From: Stomoxys calcitrans | Taxonomy: Eukaryota > Arthropoda > Insecta > Diptera > Muscidae | Direction: 5' to 3' | Assembly (NCBI RefSeq): GCF_963082655.1 | Contig: NC_081552.1 | Location: 199,686,781-199,750,780, forward strand | Length of the DNA stretch: 64,000 nucleotides | In this document: in pieces, positions 11,720-22,530 of the stretch | Position numbering within the stretch: the first letter of the stretch is position 1 | How the letters are laid out: the number at the start of each line of letters is the position of its first letter | Made by a program: the position numbers and the translations under genes | The notes under the pieces: model-generated | Databases searched by the model: none | What the model was told of the DNA's origin: nothing | Seen by the model: only the letters and a program-made list of their open reading frames with translations

Positions 11720-13205
11720 GTATAGACTATGAATTCCATGAAATCTTCACAGATGGTAGAGTTTGAGCCCCCGGTTCAAATAGGGTACTACATATTTTTT
11801 AACACCCGAAGAGGGGGCGGACCCTCCCCTACACCTCAATTTTCAAAAACGCCAAATCTCGCAGATATGTGCACCGATTTCATCGAAACACCTTTTGGTA
11901 CCCCAAAAACCCGAAATTGAGGAAATTGAGAAAAATTTATTCCCAGGTGTCTGAGGGGCCTTCCAAATCCCACCCGCACGGACATGTCTACCCATTGGAA
12001 CAATATGGGTATAAAACGAAAGGTATTTAAGAGTAGAGTACGAACTTGTTTGACAAATTTCGCCAAAGTGTTCGAGGGGGTCCCCCATCTCAAAAAAAAC
12101 CCCAATAGGTCTCTTCCTTCACTTTGGGCAACACGGGTATCAAACGAAAGGTATTTAAAAGTAGAGTACAAATCCGACAAAAATTTATCCCCTGGCGTCT
12201 GAGGGGCCTGCCCCCAAACCCCACCCGCACGGACATATCTACCGATTGGAACAAAATGGGTATCAGACGAAAGGTTTTTAAGAGTAGAGTACGAACTTGG
12301 TTGACAAATTTCGCCCAAAGTGTTGGAGGGGGTCCCCCATCACAAAAAATTAAACCAATAGGAATCTTTCTCCGCTTTGGGCAATACGGGTATCAAATGA
12401 AAGGTATTTAAAAGTAGAGTACAAATATGATATAAAAATGTATTCCCTGGTGTCTGAGGGGCCTTCCCTCAAATCCCGCCCGCACGGACATGTCTACAAA
12501 TTGGAACAAAATGGGTTTAAAACGAAAAGTATTTAAGAGTAGAGTACGAACTTGGTTGACTAATTTCTCCCAAAGTGTTCGAGGGGGTCCCCCATCCCAA
12601 AAAAAACCCCCCAACAGGACTGTTTCACCGCTTTGGACAATACGGGTATCAAATGACATAAAAATGTATTCCATGATATAAAAATGTATTCCCTAGTGTC
12701 TGAGGGGCCTCCCCACCCCCCAAAACCCCCAGCAGGACATAATTACCGATTGGGATAAGTGAAATGAAAAGTATTTGGAAGTTAAATACTAATATGGTAT
12801 TAAAAATTTGGGTCCAAGTACCTAGGGGGCCGCCCCAGACCCAAAACCACCTCATAAGTAGCACCCAAAACCAAAAGTGGACCGATCGAGAAAACTTGGG
12901 ACTCAAATGAAAGGTATTTGGGAGTAGAATATGAATATGATATTTAAAATTGGTCCCAAGTACCTAGCAAGCCCTCTCAAGTCCAAAACCACCCCAAAAG
13001 TACCACCAAAAATCAAAGTGAACCGATCGGGAAAATATGCGACACAAACGAAAGGCTTTCGGGAGTAGAATACAAATATGGTGTTAAAAGCTGGATCCAA
13101 ATAACTAGGACGTCCCATTAGAGTACTGCCCAAAATAAACAGTGAAACGATCGGAACAATATTGGACCCCAATGAAAGATATTCAAGAGAAGAGTATGAA
13201 AATGA

Positions 13206-13513
13206 GCTGTATGAGCTGTATAACGACGATAGCATAGTTACACGCTTCAAAATAAAACGGCTGCGTTGGCTAGGTCATGTTGTCAGAATGGATGAAGAAG
13301 CTCCAGCAAAGAAGTCTTTTGAAGGCAAACACGGTGGTACACGCAAACCGGGAAGACCAAAAGCCCGATGGAAAGATCAAGTTGTGGGAGACGCCTCGAA
13401 ACTTGGCGTCAGAGATTTTAAAATGAGCGCAGAAGATCGAGGCGCTTGGAACGCTATTATACGTTCGGCTAGTGAAACAAATATTCTGTCATAGCCAATT
13501 AAAGTAAAGTAAA
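13206..13513 (+). mobile_element. 5'-truncated RTE-like LINE tail with 11-bp target duplication
   Basis: The insert encodes the C-terminal tail of an RTE-type ORF: FKIKRLRWLGHVVRMDEEAP followed by KPGRPKARWKDQV and a stop at 13492-13494. It ends with the short repeat TTAAAGTAAAGTAAA instead of poly-A, as RTE elements do. The flanks are identical: TATGAAAATGA at 13195-13205 and at 13514-13524. The other arm of the inverted repeat lacks the insert at the homologous point (about 9100-9110). The reading frame stays open upstream into arm sequence by chance, so an ATG near 13162 is not a real start. About 96 codons of element ORF remain. Confidence 0.9.
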
Positions 13514-13792
13514 TATGAAAATGATATTAAAAAAGGAATCCAAGTATCTAAGGAACCGTTTCAAGTCCAATACCTCCTAAAATCAAAGTGGACCGATCGG
13601 GACAAAATGGGACTCTAATGGAAGGTATTTGGGAGTAGAATACGAATATGATGTCAAAAATCGAAGTACCTACGGCGCCGCCTGAAGACCAAAACCACAT
13701 CAAAAGTATCGCCTAAAAACCATAAGAGGACCGACCGGGACCATATGGCACTCCAATGAAAGGTATTCGAGAGAAGAGAACGAATATGATTA

Positions 13793-13929
13793 GGTTAGGT
13801 TGAAAAGAGGAAGCATATATTAATCCGACCCATGCCACTATGGACATACACCTAAGCCAGTAAACGGCTTGTTGTGCGCTCTAAAAACTATAAAGTAACC
13901 TCTAAAAAGAAAATTTTAAGTTAGTAAGG
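13793..13929 (-). mobile_element. LINE-A 3' tail fragment inside the right arm, 13-bp target duplication
   Basis: A 137-bp 3' end of LINE-A in minus orientation (GGTTAGGTTGAAAAGAGG at its 3' end). It is flanked by identical ACGAATATGATTA at 13780-13792 and 13930-13942. The homologous insertion is present in the left arm at 8685-8827, so it predates the split of the two arms. Confidence 0.85.
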
Positions 13930-15265
13930 ACGAATATGATTATCGAATATTGTAAATTGGATGTAATTACCAAGGAGGCCACCCCAAAACCAAAACCGTC
14001 AGAAGTGGACATATTAGACCATCATGAAAGGTCTATGCCAGTAGAGTTCGAATCTAATATTGATATAAGCATTCGAGTCTCTCGGTTAAGTCCTGCAGTT
14101 CAACAGGGCAGGTAGATCGCGACAATAAAGGACTCAAATAAATTGGTCGTCAGTGGGTCCGACCCTCTCCTTCCAATGAAAACAACAACAAACTGTCATG
14201 TAGGACTACATAGAATTTATTGTACTCAAATGAAAGGATGTGTCAGAGGGCAATCCCTACCCTACCCAAAAAAGGAATTACAAACAATATATTAAGGCCG
14301 ATCAGGATGGAATAGAACAGCAATAATAGGTCTGTGGGATATTTTGTTAATTGGGATAGACGGCCCTCTTCGTCATAAAAATTTGATATCCCAAGTGGTA
14401 GCTTAGAAAAATGGTTCTCAATTTCGATAACCCATACAAAAAAAATTGGCCCTGAATATCATGAGAGAATCCTTCAAAATGCTTGACATTATGGGGCTCA
14501 AACAAAATAGTGTTCTAGCACTATGGTGATATTATTTTAGGGTCCGCCGCCTAAATTCCCTTCTAACCGGCCTATGGCAATAAATAATAGGTATTTGATA
14601 GCAGAAAACGAATTTAATATCCAATTATGAGGCCAAGTGTTTGGAGGTCGTCTCACCCCATAAAATCCCCTAAAACAATGATAATTGGAGCTTAAATAAA
14701 AGAAATTTGAGAGTAGACCACGATGCTGATATTTTTGCAGGGTTAAGTGCGTGGGTGGCCGCTCCACCCTACATACCCCTCAAACTGAACATATTTGTGG
14801 ATTATGGCAAAAAGGGGCTCAAATCTGATGTATGGTTTATGGTCAAGTGGTTTACGGACGTCTGAATTCATAAATTCCCCCTAAAACACACATATATAGC
14901 GACCATAGCAGTATGATGGGAGTAGAGTGGTGGTTTTGGGAGTACAGTATGAATCAAATATTCACTTTCGGGGCAAAGGGTTTGGCTACTCCAATTCACC
15001 ACCAAAACCAAGCGAATGAAGTAGATCTAATATCCAAACTTTATTGGGCCCTCCCCTTAACCTTTTATCAAAAACGCCAGATCTCGGAGATGGGTGGGGC
15101 GATTTAAGCGAAATTTAGTTTGTTAATAAATTTGGTATCTTTATTAAGGGTGGGATATCCAGGGGGGCCGCTCCACCTCAAAAGCCCGCCAAATGGAAAT
15201 ATAAACCAATAATGACAATATGGTGTTCAAATGAAAAGTATTTGAGACTAGCTTACGAATCTGAT

Positions 15266-15602
15266 GATGTGATTTGCCAGAACACCACAGGCAAAATTTC
15301 AGCCAAATCGGACAAAAATTGTGGCTTTCAAGGACTCAAGAAGTCAAATCGGGAGATCGGTTTATTTGGGAGTTAAATCAGATTCTTGACCGGTCCAAAT
15401 CGGTCTATAACCTGATATTGCTCCCATGTAAACCGGTCTCTCGAATATCTTTGTCCGGTTCCTAGAAGCTTTAATTTTTGCTGGTTTGACAAAGTTTAGT
15501 ATGTGGAAGAAAATGATGCTTCAACTAAATTTTTAGCAGAATCCATGGTGGTGGGTTACCAAGATTCGGCCTGGCCGAACTGTGCACGCTCTTACTTGTT
15601 GT
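15266..15602. mobile_element. chimeric DINE-like fragment (inverted junction)
   Basis: From 15266 to about 15385 the unit reads in minus orientation (AGCCAAATCGGACAAAAATT, GAGATCGGTTTAT). From about 15386 it reads in + orientation (CCAAATCGGTCTATAACCTG) and runs to a proper 3' end at 15602 with the hairpin TTCGGCCTGGCCGAA and TTACTTGTT. Two opposed fragments were therefore joined at about 15386. Confidence 0.7.
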
Positions 15603-16005
15603 GAACTCCTTCCTCGTACTCTTGCACTTACACTGGATTTTTGTCATGCTTTTCTCATGGCTTGGCGGATGGCGTATGTCCGGAAACTTTTGTTTTCAAC
15701 AGGAGATACAAGTTACCCACAGAGGTACATGTCTCCTTGAGTGGAGTTAATGTTCCATTTACTGAAAGAGCCAAATAGCTGGGTGTTTTGCTGATCACAA
15801 AAATTCAAAACTTCAAATCAAACGTTTTGGAAAGAGCAAGAAAGACAACTTTTCCCTAAATATCTGCATGGGTTGTTGTCATTGGCAAAAGTTGGAGGTG
15901 TAAACCGCGTGTCAAGCACTGCAGTCGTCAGAACTGTAATGTTATAAGGTGTTGGGGTTTGGTGGACGGCGCTTCCAAAGTCCACCTACCGTTCATGTCT
16001 TCTAT
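15603..16005 (+). pseudogene. LINE-A reverse transcriptase C-terminal fragment (broken)
   Basis: Read on + this gives FTERAK, then LGVLL, FKSNVLERARK and VVRTVML, a stop, and GVGVWWTALPKSTYR. This is the thumb/connection region between RT and RNase H of LINE-A; the window's last bases (63950-64000) encode the same stretch. Stops and frame breaks show it is dead. It abuts, head on, the minus-strand LINE-A 3' end that begins at 16006. Confidence 0.65.
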
Positions 16006-16945
16006 GGTGTCTCCATGTTCATGTCTGCTATCGTGTCCCCACCTAAGTACCAGTATCTGTTAGCCGCGAAAGCCGGGCGACGACGAAAATGACGGAAATG
16101 CTCCAACGTCTCATCATCTTCCCCGCATTCCCTACACATGCGTTCACTTGCCGCACCGACTTTACATAAGTGAGCTCGTAGTCCTATGTGTCCCGTTATG
16201 ATACCAATAGCTATACTGACCTCCTTCTTGCTTCCTTTCAGTAATAGCCTCGTCTTCTCACGATCTGGATCCCCCCATAGGATTTTCGCCGTCCTACCGA
16301 CCGTTACGCTGTTCCACAATGTTGCATGCGCATTCGTCGCCCATTCCCTTAACATGGACTGTGTTGACCCGAAAGGCTTCGGGTTAACCTAGTTTATTAG
16401 CGGCAGCTATCTGGCCTTCACTACCAAATCGTCGGCCCTTTCATTCCTCTTTACTCCGATATGGACCGGCACCCAAACGATGTGGATTTTGCCATCCTCT
16501 GAGAAGGCTTTAATCTCCTTCTTTCACTGCAAGACTGTCCGTGACCTTACGCTCCTGGTTGTTTTTGCCCTTATGGCCATTTTACTGTCCGTAAAGATGT
16601 TTACACTCGACGTCCTCGTGTTAGTACATCACAACCTTACACATTCCGTGATCGCCCGGATCTCCGCCTGCCGGACCGTGTTGTGGTCAGGCCCTCAGGC
16701 CCAATCTGACCTCTAGCTTTAATCCGTCTGGGCATCTATGAGATGGCAATACTAGGGTTCCTTCAGTCCAAGACTGTGCGGCTGGCAGCAGTGCCTCGCT
16801 CTAGACCTCAAATGGCGTCTCAGATATCCGATCGGAAACCTTTTCCGTTCCTTCCAGGTTTCCTGTCGTCGCCTCGATTATACCGCGATGTTATGAGCTT
16901 TTCCCCCCTCCTAAATCCATTCTCCCATCGCCTTAGTTTTGTTTT
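16006..16945 (-). pseudogene. LINE-A RNase H and C-terminal region (broken)
   Basis: Minus-strand copy. It encodes RNase H remnants (DSKMAIRA-like, then an altered HIGVKRNERADDL block where intact copies read GHNGVRGNERADDL), then LREWATNAHATLW, VGRTAKILWGDPDREKTRLL, GIITGHIGLRAHLCKVGAAS and the C-terminal MCRECGEDDETLEHF. The longest open stretch is 16355-16002. Frameshifts split the rest. The 3' UTR seen in the copy at 6101 is missing. Confidence 0.75.
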
Positions 16946-16970
16946 CCTTGTCTTTAGTTTCTTCCTTTTT

Positions 16971-17945
16971 CTCCATCTTGTAGAAGGCCTTCTACTTCTT
17001 CACTAGCAGGCCTTGGTTTTGCTTGCCCAAAAACCTGGAGTTTACGTTCCGTAGTGAACTACATTGCTTTTGGAGAGTTCTTTCCTTCTTTTCCATCTTG
17101 TAGAAAGTCTTCCACTTCTTCGCTTCCAGGCCTTGATTTTGCCTACCCAAAAACCTGCAACTTACATCCCAAAGTGAATTTTAAGGCTTCTTCTCCACCT
17201 TGAGAAGATCTTCCTTTTATTTACTGCTAGGTCTTGGTTTTGCTTGCCCAAAAACCTGCAGCTTACGTTCCGAAAGCTGATCATGAATGTTTAAAACAGG
17301 GCTAATTGTAGAGTTATCTCCTTCTTCTCGATCTTGTAGAAGACTTTCCCCTTCTCCACTACCAGGTCTTGATTTTGTTTGCCCAAAAAACTGGTGCTAC
17401 GTTGTGTAGTGAACTTCATGTCTTATTGGAGACTTGTCTGCTTCTTCTCCATCTTGTAGAAGACCTTGACCAAAAACCTGCAGCTTACGTTCCGTAGTGA
17501 TGTTATTGCTCCAAATTGATCATGAATATATAATACATGGCTAATTGGAGAGTTCTTTTTTCTCTAACTTGTAGAAGACCTTCCATTTCTGCACTACTAG
17601 GCTTTGGTTTTGCTTGCCCAAAAACCTGCAGCTTATGTTCCATAGTGAACTAGTGATTGATTGGAGACTCCTCTCCTTCCTCTCCATCTTGTAGTAGACC
17701 TTTCACTTCTTCACTACTAAGTCTTGGTTTTGCGTGACCATAGATCTGCATCATAAGTTCTGTAGTGCTTTTTATTGCTTCAAATTGATCATGAAGATTT
17801 TATACATGGCTAATTGGAGAGTTCTCTCCTTCTTCTCTAACTTGTAGAAGACCTTCCATTTCTTCACAACTAGGCTTTGGTTTGCTTGCCCGAAAACCTG
17901 CAGCTTATGTTCCGTAGTGAGCTTCATGGCTTATTGTCGCCTTTG
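16971..17945. repeat. degenerate minisatellite of about 120 bp, eight units
   Basis: The motif CTCCATCTTGTAGAAG or a variant recurs near 16971, 17091, 17193, 17327, 17447, 17562, 17682 and 17835. Most spacings are 115-120 bp; longer ones carry an extra CTGATCATGAA...GGCTAATTGGAGAG block. Each unit also has GGTTTTGCTTGCCCAAAAAC and CCTGCAGCTTACGTTCCGTAG. I see no coding frame and do not recognise the family. Confidence 0.8.
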
Positions 17946-18069
17946 TTCGACGTCCTCACGAAGTCGTGCTTTATGTTTTTACACTCATGTACATATGGCT
18001 CATAGTCAACATAGTTCATCACTTCTTTAAGGGAAGCAGATACCAGCTTGACCCTTCAACGTTTTGTGG

Positions 18070-18420
18070 CTACTTTGCCATAAGAGGTGAATAAAAATAA
18101 CAGATGTGAATATATGACTGAGAAGTGAATATAAATATTGGAGGTGAAGTTTAATATATGATATGAATATAAATATAAGTATTTAATCATGAGGTGAATA
18201 TAAATATATGAGGTGAATATAAATACATATGGTGAATATAAGTATAAGAGTTTAATGCTGTGGTGAATATAAATATAATTGATGAATATGTGTAATAGAA
18301 GGTGAAATTAAATATTTTAGAAGAATTTATATAAAATGGTTGAATAGAAATATTAGATATGAGTATAAGTATAAAATGTGAACATTTGCTTAACATGTGA
18401 ATAAAATATATGAATATTTT
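18070..18420. repeat. AT-rich short tandem repeat, GGTGAATATAAATATA-type
   Basis: Degenerate units of about 18-30 bp built on GAGGTGAATATAAATATA. The array is imperfect and grades into AT-rich DNA. Confidence 0.7.
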
Positions 18421-19118
18421 GCATTGGACAATTAGTTTAATATTTTATTGAGTTAAAATTTAGTCGAAAATAAATTTTTTTATTAAACATAGTAATCCAA
18501 AAAAAATAATTATAATATCATACTTAAAAAAATGAGATTTTGAACATTTTAGTATTCTCATAATCGTCTTTTGAATGCATTCGAATGATTTTCTTCTCTG
18601 AAATCATTCACCCGAATGACTCATATGCATTGTTTTCCCCCCTTTTAGCATTATGCTACGCTCAATTTCCACATCAGTTTGCTTGCCTTGTTGATATTTT
18701 ATTGCTGCGGAAAACATCAATTAGTTAAATATTTTACTTACACACTTGCATTTGTGTAGCAACCTCCTGTCCGTACAATGCATATCATTCTCCCTTCCAT
18801 CTCTTTGCAATACATTTGCAGGCAAATATGGGCCAAAAACTTGAATGCGGCAGTCACAAAAATTATGAAAATTAATTCCCATACATATATTTTTCTAAAT
18901 GCCATATAGATTTGTATATGCATACAATTCATGTATATGCGTCTTAGTGCATATAATGAATAATTTTTTTCCTTTCATGCTGCTAATTAATGCTGACACA
19001 GAATGTTCTGCCAAGCATGCATAGTTTTAAAATGCATTGAAAATTTGCTCTGTGCGCTCATATATTTGAGTTGAATTAAAATTAGAAAATAATTAATTTT
19101 GAGAAATTAAGACAAATA
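18421..19118. other. AT-rich intron-like DNA, no gene seen
   Basis: No transposon or coding signal recognised. The TA preceding 19119 is the target site of the next element. Confidence 0.6.
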
Positions 19119-19725
19119 AAGGGTGATTTTTTTGAGGTTAGGATTTTCATGCATTAGTATTTGGCAGATCACGTGGGATTTCAGACATGGTGTCAAAGAG
19201 AAAGATGCTCAGTATGCTTTGACATTTCATCATGAATAGACTTACTAACGAGCAACGCTTGCAAATCATTGAATTTTATTACCAAAATCAGTGTTCGGTT
19301 CGAAATGTGTTCATTCACCGTAACGTTGCGTCCAACAGCATCTTTGAAAAAATACGGTCCAATGATTCCACCAGCGTACAAACCACACCAAACAGTGCAT
19401 TTTTCGGGATGCATGGGCAGTTCTTGAACGGCTTCTGGTTGCTCTTCACTCCAAATGTGGCAATTTTGCTTATTTACATAGCCATTCAACCAGAAATGAG
19501 CCTCATCGCTGAACAAAATTTGTCAAAATTTGAACACATTTCGAACCGAACACTGATTTTGGTAATAAAATTCAATGATTTGCAAGCGTTGCTCGTTAGT
19601 AAGTCTATTCATGATGAAATGTCAAAGCATACTGAGCATCTTTCTCTTTGACACCATGTCTGAAATCCCACGTGATCTGTCAAATACTAATGCATGAAAA
19701 TCCTAACCTCAAAAAAATCACCCTT
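19119..19725 (-). mobile_element. fold-back derivative of a Tc1/mariner-type transposon
   Basis: The element is bounded by TA (19117-19118 and 19726-19727). Two arms of 195 bp each (19119-19313 and 19531-19725) are reverse complements with one mismatch noticed. Both arms carry the terminal AAGGGTGATTTTTTTGAGG and the transposase start MNRLTNEQRLQIIEFYYQNQ. The 217-bp middle is a minus-strand piece of the catalytic region: MFSDEAHFWLNGYVNKQN, then MHPEKCTVWCGLYAGGIIGP. The order on the minus strand is N-terminus, catalytic segment, inverted N-terminus, so no complete transposase remains. Confidence 0.9.
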
Positions 19726-19889
19726 TATATGAACACAAATATTTGGTCATACCAGAAGCCAGAAGGCATATTATTGTAATTGGAATAATAATATTTGAAG
19801 GACTATTTCTTGGTTAATTGTATGCATGGCATTACAAAACACGTGTGGTCAAATATATAGTGCCAGCGGTATAGGCTAGGTTAGATTAT

Positions 19890-20320
19890 GGCCCATGTTT
19901 GAACATTTCATAAAGAACAGGGGCTAAAGGTCCGATTCAAGTTTATGTTCAATGATAAGGGACCTCCTTTTGTATAGCCCAGTCCGAACGGCGTGCCAAA
20001 GTGCCACACTCTCTTTGGGGAGAAGTTTTTAATTGGCTTTTATGTATGGCATAGTAAGTATTGGGTTGCCCAAAAAGTATTTGCGGATTTTTCATATAGT
20101 CGGCGTTGACAAATTTTTTCACAGCTTGTGACTCTGTAATTGCATTCTTTCTTCTGTCAGTTATCAGCTGTTACTCTTAGCTTGCTTTAGAAAAAAAGTA
20201 TAAAAAAAGTATATTTGATTAAAGTTCATTCTAAGTTTTATTAAAAATTACTTTTTGGGCAACCCAATACTTTACAAATGTCGCCAGCATTAGGAGGACA
20301 TAAATACCACTGAATATTTT
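19890..20320 (-). mobile_element. tRNA-derived SINE, promoter end missing, split by a MITE
   Basis: The body carries the SINE landmarks in reverse: GTCCGATTCAAGTTTATG, AATGATAAGGGACCTCC, CAGTCCGAACGGCGTGCC, GGAGAAGTTT and GCCAGCATTAGGAGG. The tRNA-like head is absent because a DINE element begins at 20321. A mariner MITE (20061-20267) interrupts the body. Confidence 0.75.
20061..20267 (+). mobile_element. mariner MITE, copy with 31-bp deletion (207 bp)
   Basis: Nearly identical to 1900-2137, with TA at 20059-20060 and 20268-20269. It lacks the 31 bp that in the other copy carry AATGCATTTACTTTC and the TCCGCA part of the right terminal repeat, so the right repeat is shortened to ATTACTTTTTGGGCAACCCAA-type sequence. 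It is inserted in a SINE. Confidence 0.9.
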
Positions 20321-22005
20321 TATACCCTCCATCATAGGATAGGGGTTTACTTATTTCGTTATTCCGTCTGTAACATCTCGAAATATTCGTCTAAGACCCC
20401 ATAAAGTCGATCTAGACATGTCTGTCCGTCCGTCCGTCTGTCGAAAGCACGCTAACTTTCGAAGCAGTAAAACTAGGCACTTGAAATTTTTGCAGAAATA
20501 TTTGTTATCAGTGTAGGTTGGTTGGGATTGTAAATGGACCATATCGGTCCATGTTTTGATATAGCTGCTATATAAACCGATCTTGGATCTTGACTTCTTG
20601 AGCCACTAAAGGGCGCAATTCTCATCCGATATGGCTGAAATTTCGCATGACGTGTTTCGTTATCACTACCAACAACTGTATAAACCGATCTTGGATTTTG
20701 ACTTATTGAGCCTCTAGAGGGCGAAATTCTCAAACGATTTGATTGAAATTTTGCGTGAACTATTTTTTTATGACTTTCAACAAACGTGCTAAGTATAGTT
20801 CAAATCGGGCTAAAACCTGATATAGCTGTCATGTAAAACGATGTTCAAATCGGTCCATAATCTAATATAGCTGCCATATAAACCGATCTTGGATCTTAAC
20901 TTCTTCAGTCACTAAAGGGGGCAATTCTCATCCGATTTGTCTGAAATAGTGCACGAAGTGTTTTGTTATGACATCCAACAATCGTGCTAAGTATGGTTCA
21001 AATCGGTCCGTAGCCTGATATAGCTGCCATATAAACCGATCTTGGATCCTGACTTCATTAGCCTCTAGAGGGCGCAATTCTCATCCGATTTTACTGAAAT
21101 TGTGCGTGCAGTGTTTTGTTATGGCTTGCAAAGACGGTGCTTAGTATGGTTCAAATCCGTACATAACTTGATAAAGCTGCCATATAAACCGATCTAGGAT
21201 CTTGACTTCTTTAGCCTCTAGTGGGCGCAATTCTTATCTGATTTGACTTAGGACTGCTAACATCTGTGCTAAGTATGGTTGAAATCCGTACATAACTTGA
21301 TATAGCTGTCATATAAACCGATCTTGGATCTTGACTTCTTGATGCTTTAGAGGGCGTAATTCTCGTCCGATTTAACTTAAATTTTGCACGTAGTGTTTTG
21401 GTAGCACTTCCAACAACTATGCTAAGTATGGTTTTAATCGGTCCATGGTTTGATATAGCTGTCATATAAACCAATAGAGGGTGCAATTCTTATCCGATTA
21501 GGCTGAAATTTTGCATGAGATGTTTTGTTATGACTTCCAATAACTGCGCTAAGTATGGCGTAAATCGGTATAGAACTTGATATAGCTGCCATATAAACCG
21601 ATCTGGGATCTTGACTTCTTGATCCTCTAGAGGGCGCAATTCTAATCCGATTTGGCTGAAATTTTGTACAACGGCTTCTCTCATTACCTTCAATATACGT
21701 CTAAAATGGTCTGAATCGATCAATTGCTTGATACAGCTCTCATATAAACCTATCTCCCGATTTTGCTTCTTGAGCCCCTACACGGCGCAATTCTTATCCG
21801 AATGAACTGAAATATAACACAATGACTTCATTTATGGTCCGAATCGGACTATATATTGATATAGCTCCAATAGCATAACAGTTCTTATTCAATATTATTT
21901 GTTTGTCTAAAAAGAGATACCGCGCATAGAACTCGACAAATGCGATCAATGGTGGAGGGTATATAAGATTCGGCCCGGCCGAACTTAGCACGCTCTTACT
22001 TGTTT
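20321..22005 (+). mobile_element. DINE-1/HINE-like element, both ends present
   Basis: The 5' end is TATACCCTCCATCATAGGAT, then TTCGTTATTCCGTCTG and the CATGTCTGTCCGTCCG head. The 3' end has GGTGGAGGGTATATAAG, the hairpin TTCGGCCCGGCCGAA and ACTTGTTTT. About eight to nine units of about 153 bp lie between, some truncated. Confidence 0.85.
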
Positions 22006-22130
22006 TATTGTTTCCTTATTTATTTTATTTTATTTTATTTTGTTTTGTTATGTTTTATTTTATTTTTTTTTTATTTTATTTATTTAATTTTTTTATATTT
22101 TATTTTTTATTTTATATTCTTTTTTTGCTC
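22006..22130. repeat. TTTTA-rich low-complexity tract
   Basis: Runs of TTTTA/TTTAT adjoining the 3' end of a DINE element. The ORF across it is only Phe/Leu/Tyr low complexity. Confidence 0.85.
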
Positions 22131-22530
22131 CTTACTTTTGTCTTGTAGAATTCAATTTGCCTGCACTTGTAGTTCCACTTCAAATTGCATTGCCGCAGCA
22201 TTGTGACTAACTTGAGCTGTATGGCTAAATGAATGAATGCGTTGTTGGATGTAGACTTCTCCTGTGGAGGTTCTGATAGTCTTATATTTGTTGGCACTTA
22301 AGTGCGTTTAATTAACATCATCATTTGTCATTGATGACGTTGCTTCTGGTTGACGTCTATGGGATGACATTAGCTTATGCGCACAGATACATCATACGTA
22401 TATGCACATACAGCACAGAGCATAATTATAGTACAATATAACAATTATCAAGAAAATAATCGAATTTTTAAAATGATTTCTTTTAAATATATTCCATTTT
22501 TCCTAATTATTTTATTTACATTTTTCTGAA

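Larger units (their letters stand above)
11720..15265 (-). repeat. right arm of a giant inverted repeat (foldback-like)
   Basis: Reverse-complement counterpart of 7341-10385. The outer edge ends TTACGAATCTGAT at 15265, where a DINE fragment begins, so the outer terminus was lost. The arm is longer than its partner, mainly because of a 308-bp RTE-like insertion at 13206-13513 plus a few extra tandem units near 12650-12690. It also carries the shared LINE-A tail at 13793-13929. ORFs such as those at 11836-12318 and 12408-12674 lie in tandem units and have no coding support. Confidence 0.8.

Noticed and set aside
13162..13205. ATG at 13162 as start of a protein with the RWLGHVVRM tail
   Set aside because: The target duplication shows the LINE insert begins at 13206; the upstream codons belong to the repeat arm.
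15603..16945. Twin-priming inversion of a single LINE-A insertion
   Set aside because: In twin priming the inverted piece lies upstream of the 3' piece. Here the opposed piece abuts the 3' side, so two separate fragments fit better.
22000..22206. 68-codon Phe/Leu/Tyr-rich ORF
   Set aside because: Low-complexity TTTTA tract following a DINE end, not a membrane protein.
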